Below, one piece after another: positions 1 through 5,172 of a stretch of DNA of 5,172 nucleotides. Each line of letters opens with the position of its first letter. Positions within the stretch are counted from its first letter, which is position 1. Position numbers and translations under genes: made by a program. The notes below the pieces were generated by a model. That model saw only the letters and a list, made by a program, of their open reading frames with translations, was not told where the DNA came from and searched no databases. Source of the stretch: DXYV01 sp045543215 (GTDB lineage: Bacteria; Bacillota; Clostridia; Oscillospirales; Oscillospiraceae); contig JAZQMD010000098.1 of the NCBI GenBank assembly GCA_045543215.1, positions 1 to 5,172 of the forward strand. Reading direction: 5' to 3'.

Positions 1-115
1 CATTGGGGGAGAGATTGGGTTTTACATTTGGACGGTAAGGGGGCTTCTTCCAAGGACTTGGCCCATAATAAAGCAGGAAAAAAGTAAACACCGAGTGCCT
101 ATACAGGTATTTATT
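1..115. other. Non-coding stretch downstream of mutL at left window edge
   Basis: No convincing gene is seen in these 115 bases. On the minus strand an ATG at 65-63 opens only 14 codons before a TAA, and an ATG at the very edge (3-1) has no Shine-Dalgarno sequence before it. The stretch holds a possible terminator right behind mutL (78-113) and a 5-bp inverted repeat, CCAAG-GA-CTTGG, at 50-61. In related bacteria miaA often follows mutL, but nothing here shows that gene, and the next gene to the left lies outside the window. Confidence 0.6.
78..113 (-). terminator. Possible Rho-independent terminator after mutL
   Basis: Read on the minus strand, the arm TAAATACC (113-106) can pair with GGTGTTTA (92-85) in an 8-bp stem with one G-T wobble. 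The 13-nt loop is followed by C and then six T (83-78). The hairpin starts 2 nt after the mutL stop codon, where an operon-ending terminator would be expected. The stem is A+T-rich and the loop is large, so it may be weak. Its sequence could also work in the opposite direction, because the plus strand continues into a T-rich run after the stem. Found by eye, with no folding energy computed. Confidence 0.4.
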
Positions 116-2086
116 TTATATTCTTTTAAATTGTTTTTCCAACTGCTTTTTGCTCATCTCAATGACAATTGGTCGTCCATGAGGGCAGTATTTAACGGAT
201 CCATTCATAACAGCGCGGGTCACCGCTTCCAGCTCCTCCAGACCATTTTTCCAACCGCCCTTAATGGCCGCCTTACAGGCCATAGTATGGAGCAACTCGT
301 CCCGGGCACCTGCGGGATCTGCGGTTCCGGTAATAAGTAGACGCTGGGCAAGCTGGATCAGGGTAGATTCAATCTGAGCCTCCTCCACATCGTCAGGGGC
401 GTGACGGACCAGGAGAGCGTTAGGGCCAAACTCTTCTACACAAAATCCGAATTCCTCCAGTAAGGGCAGGTAGGCCAGCAGGATGGCCCTTTCCTCGGGG
501 GAGGGGGTAAATGTGAGGGGAGATAAAAGCTGCTGCACCATAGGGGCGTAGCCAGAGGAACGCAGACGGTCGAAGTTCATTCGCTCATGGGCCGCGTGCT
601 TATCAATAAGTAAAACGGTTTCTCCTTGTTCTACCAGAATGTAGGTAAGGAACAGCTCGCCGCGAATAACCCAGGATTCGGGCTCCATAGTGGATTGGGG
701 GGTAGGTTCAGGCTCTTGAGGAGAAGGATCCGAAATGAAAGTGGTTTGGGAAGGAGGCTCATGGAGGGGGGGACAAGATTGGACAGGAGTAGTAGATGCT
801 TTCTCAGAGACCTGATCAAAGTCGTCCCCAGGCGGAGCAATGTTGACAGCTCGGGCGGCAGGGCGGAAACCTGGCCGGGGTTGATGAGGGAGAGTAGCTG
901 AGTAAGGGACAGCAATTGGCTCTGGGATGGAGTGTGAAGGCTGACAGAGAAGTGATGTTAAAGGTGGGACGGGAGTGTTTAGGATAAGGGCTTGTTTTGC
1001 TGTTTCCAAATTTGCTTTAGGCATGGAAGAGGGGGCGTAATTTTGGGGGAAAATATTAGGGGTTTTTGGTTTGCCTACCAGTGCAGAAGGGCGGGTATAG
1101 TCGCGCTCTAAGGTGGATCGTACTGCATGGTAAATAAAGGAAAATATCTGTCGTTCCTGCGCAAATTTTACCTCTATCTTGGTGGGGTGGACATTTACGT
1201 CAACACTGTTTAGCTTGCAGGTGAAATGGAGAACACAGCCGGGGAATTTACCTACCATCTTCTGATTTTTATAAGCTTCCTCCACCGCAGTCTGCATTAA
1301 ACGGCTTTTTACATAGCGACCGTTGACAAAAAAGTGCTGATAGCTTCGGCTGGCCCGACAGCAGGTTGGCAAAGAGACAAAGCCACCGACTTCCATACCA
1401 TCTCCTGAGCTCTTCACTGGGGTAAAGCCAAGGGCTATGTCCCGGCCAAAAACGGCATAGAGAACACTTTTTAATTGAGCATCTCCGGGAGTAAGGAACT
1501 CCTGCTTGCCGTCCCGGATAAACTTTACCGCCACTTCCGGGTGGGACAGAGCCTCCCGTTGGACTACGGCGAACACGGCAGCCCCCTCGGCCTGATCCCG
1601 CTTCATAAATTTTAGACGGGCAGGGGTGTTAAAAAACAGGTCACGAACCACCAAGGTTGTACCCGAGGGGCAACCGGCCTCCTCCTGTTGTACCACTGTG
1701 CCCCCTTCCAGAGTAAGGGCAGTACCCAGAGTGGAGTCTGTGGTGCGGGTGAGCAGTTCCACCCGGGAGACTGCAGCAATGGCGGCCAGGGCTTCCCCTC
1801 GAAAACCAAGAGTACCGATGGCCTCCAAATCATATTCATTGGAAATTTTGGAGGTGGCATGGCGCAGGAAGGCGGTGTGGGCCTGATTGGCGGCGATACC
1901 GCAACCGTCATCAGTGACTCGGATGAGGGACATGCCTCCATGGGAAATCTCTACGGTAAGATGGGCTGCTCCTGCATCGATGGCGTTTTCCATAAGTTCC
2001 TTGACTACAGAAGAAGGACGTTCTACTACTTCGCCGGCGGCAATCAAATTAGCTATATGGGGATCCAGTTGTTTGATTGTGGGCAT
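116..2086 (-). CDS. mutL: DNA mismatch repair protein MutL, endonuclease-type
   Basis: MutL links mismatch recognition by MutS to strand incision. The protein is complete at 656 residues, a normal length. The N-terminal GHKL ATPase shows all its motifs: ELMENAIDAGA (30-40, catalytic E30 and N34), DDGCGI (59-64), ATSKI then GTLGFRGEAL (77-100) and SGTTLVVRDLFFNTPARLKF (141-160). The transducer domain follows to about 335, with VNGRYVKSR (254-262) and VNVHPTKIEVKF (297-308, conserved Lys 303). Residues 335-465 are a proline-rich linker without evident fold. The C-terminal dimerisation and nuclease domain has DKHAAHERMNFD (495-506, a variant of the metal-binding motif), ACKAAIKGG (603-611), CPHGRP (634-639) and a final FKR. 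QQLLS (518-522) sits where the B. subtilis protein has its sliding-clamp-binding peptide. The ATG at 2086 is chosen for its Shine-Dalgarno site and because the protein starts like other MutL proteins. It lies 15 bp behind the CPBP gene. Confidence 0.98.
   Translation of the reverse strand: MPTIKQLDPHIANLIAAGEVVERPSSVVKELMENAIDAGAAHLTVEISHGGMSLIRVTDDGCGIAANQAHTAFLRHATSKISNEYDLEAIGTLGFRGEALAAIAAVSRVELLTRTTDSTLGTALTLEGGTVVQQEEAGCPSGTTLVVRDLFFNTPARLKFMKRDQAEGAAVFAVVQREALSHPEVAVKFIRDGKQEFLTPGDAQLKSVLYAVFGRDIALGFTPVKSSGDGMEVGGFVSLPTCCRASRSYQHFFVNGRYVKSRLMQTAVEEAYKNQKMVGKFPGCVLHFTCKLNSVDVNVHPTKIEVKFAQERQIFSFIYHAVRSTLERDYTRPSALVGKPKTPNIFPQNYAPSSMPKANLETAKQALILNTPVPPLTSLLCQPSHSIPEPIAVPYSATLPHQPRPGFRPAARAVNIAPPGDDFDQVSEKASTTPVQSCPPLHEPPSQTTFISDPSPQEPEPTPQSTMEPESWVIRGELFLTYILVEQGETVLLIDKHAAHERMNFDRLRSSGYAPMVQQLLSPLTFTPSPEERAILLAYLPLLEEFGFCVEEFGPNALLVRHAPDDVEEAQIESTLIQLAQRLLITGTADPAGARDELLHTMACKAAIKGGWKNGLEELEAVTRAVMNGSVKYCPHGRPIVIEMSKKQLEKQFKRI
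766..772 (-). repeat. C7 homopolymer tract in the mutL linker
   Basis: On the coding strand seven C in a row cover codons 439-441 (P-P-L) of mutL, inside the proline-rich linker that joins ATPase and nuclease domains. Gain of one C would create a TGA three codons further on. Loss of one C would shift into a frame that ends at 631, about 45 codons later. Either change would remove the whole C-terminal domain while leaving the ATPase. The tract is read directly; slippage at it is only a possibility. Confidence 0.7.
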
Positions 2087-2091
2087 AGCGC

Positions 2092-2097
2092 CCTCCT
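2092..2097 (-). promoter_or_regulatory. Ribosome binding site of mutL, next to the CPBP stop codon
   Basis: The minus strand reads AGGAGG here, 5 nt before the mutL ATG. It begins only 4 nt after the TAA of the upstream CPBP gene, so a ribosome finishing that gene would already cover it. This fixes the mutL start and suggests the two genes are translationally coupled, which is an inference. Confidence 0.85.
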
Positions 2098-2101
2098 TTC
2101 T

Positions 2102-2800
2102 TTAACGGACCATAAAAAACAGGGAGATGGCATTGAATGTGGCGTGAAGAATCACTGACGACCAAATGGTGCCTGCCTGTTCGTAACACCAGGTCAGGGC
2201 AATGGACATAGGAAGATACTGTATGGCAAGCAGCAGATAACGAAGGTCGGTCTGGTTGTAGGAAAAGACGAATTGCCATACGGCAAATAGACAATAGGCC
2301 ACGCAGGACGCTATCCAGGATACAAAGCGGCTGTATGGATGAATAGAAGCAAATATAAGCCCCCGGAAAAGCACTTCCTCTACCACAGGCATAAGGCCGA
2401 TTAGTATCAGAATCGTAGCAAAGGGAGAGAGAGAAAGCTGCTCGGGATAGATAACGGTATTAGGATTATTCACCGGATATGGAATGAGCATGATCGGTAT
2501 TTGAAGAAGCGTAGCCCCAATCAATCCAGAAAAGCTGAAAAAAAGGCTTTTTGACAAATTATTCAACAAAAGCTGGAAATTATTTTTTAAGTAGGCCCAG
2601 AACAGCAAAAACATTATGCTAACTGATAGCAGGTAGTATATCACGCTGGCCTCGGCAATGGGAAGAATCCCACCTATGAGCCGTTGAAAGATTCCCATGA
2701 GAAGGGGGAGGACTAGTACAAACACAGCCAAAAACATCCAGCCCCTGGCCCGCTCGCGGGAACTCATGTATTGGTTTTGCTGTTTTCCGTGGTACCGCAT
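2102..2800 (-). CDS. CPBP family intramembrane metalloprotease-like membrane protein
   Basis: CPBP (Abi/Rce1-like) proteins are multi-pass membrane proteins, many of them proteases acting within the membrane. This one has 232 residues, short but usual for bacterial members, and about seven hydrophobic segments near 21-41, 50-71, 84-107, 126-150, 158-180, 186-204 and 210-231. Motif 1 is EEVLFRG (141-147; E141, E142, R146). Motif 3 is HATFN (219-223), the HxxxN pair. Motif 2, usually FxxxH, reads FAVWQ (172-176), so its histidine is replaced by glutamine and protease activity is uncertain. The ATG at 2800 is preferred over Met12 because only it has a Shine-Dalgarno sequence. There is no lipoprotein or secretion signal; the N-terminus is polar and basic before the first segment. 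It sits between mutS (32-bp gap) and mutL (15-bp gap). Its G+C is about 46% by hand count, below mutL, partly from Phe/Ile-rich membrane codons. Substrate and link to repair are unknown. Confidence 0.85.
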   Translation of the reverse strand: MRYHGKQQNQYMSSRERARGWMFLAVFVLVLPLLMGIFQRLIGGILPIAEASVIYYLLSVSIMFLLFWAYLKNNFQLLLNNLSKSLFFSFSGLIGATLLQIPIMLIPYPVNNPNTVIYPEQLSLSPFATILILIGLMPVVEEVLFRGLIFASIHPYSRFVSWIASCVAYCLFAVWQFVFSYNQTDLRYLLLAIQYLPMSIALTWCYEQAGTIWSSVILHATFNAISLFFMVR

Positions 2801-2814
2801 GGAGGTCTCTCCTT
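2801..2814 (-). promoter_or_regulatory. Ribosome binding site of the CPBP gene with a small overlapping hairpin
   Basis: The minus strand has AAGGAG at 2814-2809, 8 nt before the ATG. This decides the start at 2800. The GGAG core could pair with CTCC directly before the ATG (GGAG-AGAC-CTCC, 4 bp and a 4-nt loop), which might lower initiation. No promoter was recognised in the 32-bp gap, so the gene probably depends on transcription from mutS. Confidence 0.75.
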
Positions 2815-2832
2815 CCAGGTTTTTGCCGGACT

Positions 2833-5172
2833 TTATAACTTCTGCTTTAGCTCATAAAGTAAGTTCATTGCCTCAATGGGGGTGAGGGTCTCCACGGAGA
2901 TATTCCTCAGCGTGTCAGCTACGGCGGTGGCGCCAAGGTCACCCAGAGAGATCTGCTCCTTCTGGGTGGCCGAGGGGGGGGATTGTGGTACAAATCCTTG
3001 GGACTCTAACTCAGCTAAAATATCCCTGGCCCGGTCAATGACATGGTTTGGAACCCCAGCCAGCTTAGCCACCTCGATGCCGTAGCTTTGGTCGGCCCTG
3101 CCAGGGACAATTTTACGCAGGAAGATGACTTCGTCTTTTCGCTTTTTTGCGGAAATGTTGTAATTTTTTACCCCGGTTAATTGGCCTTCCAGCGTGGTAA
3201 GCTCATGATAATGGGTGGCAAAGAGGGTCTTGCACCCCAGACGTTTTTTGTCGGCACAGAACTCAAGCACCGAGCGGGCGATGGCCATGCCGTCATAGGT
3301 AGATGTACCTCGGCCAATTTCATCCAAGATAAGTAGACTTTTGGCGGTAGCGTTTTTGAGCAGATCAGCCACTTCAGTCATCTCAACCATAAAGGTAGAA
3401 GATCCTCCAGCAAGGTCGTCAGAAGCCCCAATTCGGGTGAAAACCCGGTCTACTACTCCGATGCGGGCTGATTTGGCGGGGACAAAGCAGCCTATTTGGG
3501 CCATGAGGGTAATGAGGGCCACCTGGCGCATGTAGGTAGACTTGCCAGCCATGTTGGGCCCGGTAATAATGGCAAGGCGGTTATCACCAGCGTCTAGCAT
3601 AGTGTCGTTTGGAACGAAGAGGGTATCCTTCAATACCTTTTCCACCACGGGATGGCGCCCTTCCTGAATCTCAATACAGTTTCCCAAATTAACTGTGGGT
3701 CGGCAGTAATTGTTGGAGGCAGATAGGTCGGCAAAAGAGCACAGTACGTCCAGTCGGGCTACTGCCCCGGCGGAATGTTGGATGGCAGCTACCTGGTCAG
3801 CAGCTGCTTGGCGTACTTGAAGAAAGCATTCGTATTCTAAGGTGGCAATCCTGTCCTGGGCGGAGAGAATCTGGTGTTCTAAATCCTTCAGTTCCTGGGT
3901 AATGAATCGCTCGCAGTTGGTCAGGGTCTGCTTACGTACATAGCCGTCGGGAACCAGGGAGTAGTAGGACTTGGACACCTCAATGTAATAGCCAAATACT
4001 TTGTTATATCCTACTTTCAGGGACTTGATGCCTGTTTTTTCCCTCTCACGGGCCTCCATAGCGGCCACCATAGCCGCCCCGTTTTCAATTACGTCCCGTA
4101 GGTGATCGATCTGCTGGTCAAACCCCCTGCGGATAATTCCTCCTTCCCGGACGGACACGGGAGGCTCGTCCACAATGGCTGAGAAGATGAGGGAACATAG
4201 TTGGGGTAAATCGTCCAGCTCTTCCGCAGTTTGGGACAGGAGTGGGGCAGATAGGGGGGCAATCAGAGTGCGTAGGGTGGGCAGGCGAGACAGGCCTGAG
4301 GCCAGAGCGACCAAGTCCCGTCCTCCGGCAGAGCCGTAGGCAACGCGTCCGATAAGCCGCTCCAAATCAGTGACTCCCCTTAGGGCAGCCATAATTTCTT
4401 CCCGCGAAATGGAATTTCCTGCCAGGGAGGATACAGCAGCCAAACGCTCCTCAATGCGAGCCGGGGAGAGGAGTGGGCGCTGAAGCCACTGGCGCAGTAA
4501 GCGAGAGCCCATGGCGGTACGGGTCTTGTCCAGAACCCACAAAAGAGAGCCTTTTTTCTCCTTGCCGCGCAGGGTCTCAGTAAGCTCTAAGGTTTGACGG
4601 GCGGTAAAGTCCAGCTCCATGTAATGTCCACCAAAATACCAGGTAATGGTAGTGAGGTGGGACAAATCGGTCTTTTGAGTTTCCACCAGATAGGAGAGTA
4701 ATCCAGCCGCCGCCTGGATGGGGGCCACCTCACCGGGGGGAAAGTCTTCCAGGCCAGTATGAAACTGTTCTTTTAACATAGCCCAGGCGCTATCCGCTTG
4801 GAAGCGGGACTCCCCGCCGTTCTCGCATACGCAGTTGAGGCGGTTTCTCAGTAAGGTCAGCAGGTTGATATCTTGAAACGCCTCATCGGAGAGAACTGCC
4901 TCCCGGGGGATAAAGCGGCCCAGATCATTGTATAGCTGATCCATCCGACTGGGGCCAGAGAAGGAGGTGACCAGAAACTCCCCGGTGGTCAGGTCGCAGA
5001 AGGCGGCGCCCAACTCAACTGCGTCCAAATAGATGGCGCAAATAAAGTTGTTCTCTCCATCCTCCAGCATAGAGGAGTTCATGACGGTTCCGGGAGTAAT
5101 GATACGGATCACGTCCCGATCCACCAGCCCCTTGGTAGCTGAAGGATCCTCCATCTGTTCGCAGATGGCCAC
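2833..5172 (-). CDS. mutS: DNA mismatch repair protein MutS, 5' end cut by the window
   Basis: MutS binds mispaired bases and small loops and, in its ATP-bound form, slides on DNA and recruits MutL. The 779 residues present begin at VAICEQMEDP, which aligns near residue 90 of E. coli MutS. About 85-90 residues, including the Phe-x-Glu mismatch-reading motif, are outside the window. The edge GTG is therefore an internal valine, not a start. In fragment numbering: rest of domain I and connector to about 165; lever helices from about 180; DNA clamp near 374-425 (with LKVGYNKVFGYYIEVS); ATPase from about 495 with Walker A GPNMAGKST (538-546), DDLAGGSSTFMVEM (585-598), Walker B LLILDEIG (613-620), GRGTSTYDG (620-628) and FATHYHEL (651-658); helix-turn-helix near 695-715. 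The tail (725-779) has a clamp-binding-like QISLG (740-744) and ends in the TPIEAMNLLYELK segment typical of the family. All catalytic motifs are intact, so this is MutS1 with nicking partner MutL, not MutS2. It ends in TAA. Confidence 0.98.
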   Translation of the reverse strand: MAICEQMEDPSATKGLVDRDVIRIITPGTVMNSSMLEDGENNFICAIYLDAVELGAAFCDLTTGEFLVTSFSGPSRMDQLYNDLGRFIPREAVLSDEAFQDINLLTLLRNRLNCVCENGGESRFQADSAWAMLKEQFHTGLEDFPPGEVAPIQAAAGLLSYLVETQKTDLSHLTTITWYFGGHYMELDFTARQTLELTETLRGKEKKGSLLWVLDKTRTAMGSRLLRQWLQRPLLSPARIEERLAAVSSLAGNSISREEIMAALRGVTDLERLIGRVAYGSAGGRDLVALASGLSRLPTLRTLIAPLSAPLLSQTAEELDDLPQLCSLIFSAIVDEPPVSVREGGIIRRGFDQQIDHLRDVIENGAAMVAAMEAREREKTGIKSLKVGYNKVFGYYIEVSKSYYSLVPDGYVRKQTLTNCERFITQELKDLEHQILSAQDRIATLEYECFLQVRQAAADQVAAIQHSAGAVARLDVLCSFADLSASNNYCRPTVNLGNCIEIQEGRHPVVEKVLKDTLFVPNDTMLDAGDNRLAIITGPNMAGKSTYMRQVALITLMAQIGCFVPAKSARIGVVDRVFTRIGASDDLAGGSSTFMVEMTEVADLLKNATAKSLLILDEIGRGTSTYDGMAIARSVLEFCADKKRLGCKTLFATHYHELTTLEGQLTGVKNYNISAKKRKDEVIFLRKIVPGRADQSYGIEVAKLAGVPNHVIDRARDILAELESQGFVPQSPPSATQKEQISLGDLGATAVADTLRNISVETLTPIEAMNLLYELKQKL
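2974..2981 (-). repeat. C8 homopolymer tract near the 3' end of mutS
   Basis: The coding strand has eight C in a row across TCC-CCC-CCC-TCG, encoding S-P-P-S (fragment residues 731-734), just after the helix-turn-helix and before the QISLG peptide. It is the longest single-base run I saw in the window. One base gained would meet a TGA after 11 further codons; one lost would meet a TAG after about 18. Both would keep the ATPase but remove the tail with its clamp-binding and multimerisation segments. Whether the length varies in the population cannot be seen here. Confidence 0.75.

Noticed and set aside
95..340. Plus-strand open frame of 81 codons opposite the end of mutL
   Set aside because: Antisense to the conserved CPHGRP and ACKAAIKGG region of mutL, with no homology or start signal.
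626..915. Overlapping open frames on both strands (626-901 plus, 631-915 minus) in the mutL linker
   Set aside because: They fall in the proline-rich, low-complexity linker, where biased codons leave other frames open. No start signal or recognisable protein supports them. The minus frame matters only as the place a one-base deletion would lead.
1688..2158. Open frame of 156 codons on the plus strand opposite the start of mutL
   Set aside because: It lies antisense to the strongly conserved ATPase motifs of mutL, has no ribosome binding site that I could see, and its translation resembles no family; it is a shadow of the real gene.
2049..2294. Minus-strand open frame of 81 codons across the CPBP-mutL junction
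   Set aside because: It overlaps both real genes in another frame, and its codons ignore the clear stop, ribosome binding site and start at this junction.
2551..2586. TTGACA on the plus strand with A+T-rich sequence after it, like a promoter
   Set aside because: No good -10 element occurs at 16-18 nt (the hexamer there is TGGAAA), and it would drive antisense transcription inside the CPBP gene with no gene to serve.
5170..5172. GTG at the right edge as the start of mutS
   Set aside because: It encodes the internal valine of the conserved VAICEQ segment; the true start and about 85-90 residues are beyond the window.
1..5172. CRISPR arrays, transposons, tRNA or rRNA genes, riboswitches
   Set aside because: No spaced direct repeats, transposase motifs, terminal inverted repeats or recognisable RNA gene sequence were seen on either strand.

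Overview
The window is a stretch of bacterial chromosome whose genes all lie on the minus strand and read right to left: mutS (partial), then a small membrane-protein gene of the CPBP intramembrane protease family, then mutL. The likely host is a Gram-positive member of the Bacillota, probably a Clostridia lineage such as Oscillospiraceae. This rests on adjacent mutS and mutL, a MutL that carries its own C-terminal endonuclease motifs (absent from E. coli-type MutL), strong AGGAGG-type ribosome binding sites, about 55% G+C in hand-counted rows of mutL, and firmicute-like protein sequence. The assignment is from family resemblance, not a database search.

Region by region: 2833-5172 is mutS, cut by the right edge so that roughly the first 85-90 residues (the mismatch-reading domain) lie outside. 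A 32-bp gap holding a clear Shine-Dalgarno site leads to the CPBP gene at 2102-2800. Only 15 bp separate that stop from the ATG of mutL (116-2086), and the mutL ribosome binding site lies in this gap. After the mutL stop there are 115 bp to the left edge with no recognisable gene. They hold a possible intrinsic terminator directly behind mutL (78-113) and a small palindrome at 50-61.

MutS recognises mismatches and small loops. It then recruits MutL, whose ATP-dependent N-terminal clamp and metal-dependent C-terminal nuclease nick the new strand with help from the replication sliding clamp. Both proteins here carry candidate clamp-binding peptides. The spacing suggests one transcript for all three genes, with the CPBP protein a co-transcribed passenger or partner of unknown role.

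The most notable points are: the CPBP gene between the two repair genes, about 46% G+C and apparently lacking its second-motif histidine; poly-C tracts of 8 and 7 bases at inter-domain positions in mutS and mutL, where a one-base slip would remove the C-terminal tail or nuclease domain; and a MutL nuclease motif with two substitutions. I found no RNA gene, CRISPR array, insertion sequence or clearly novel system.
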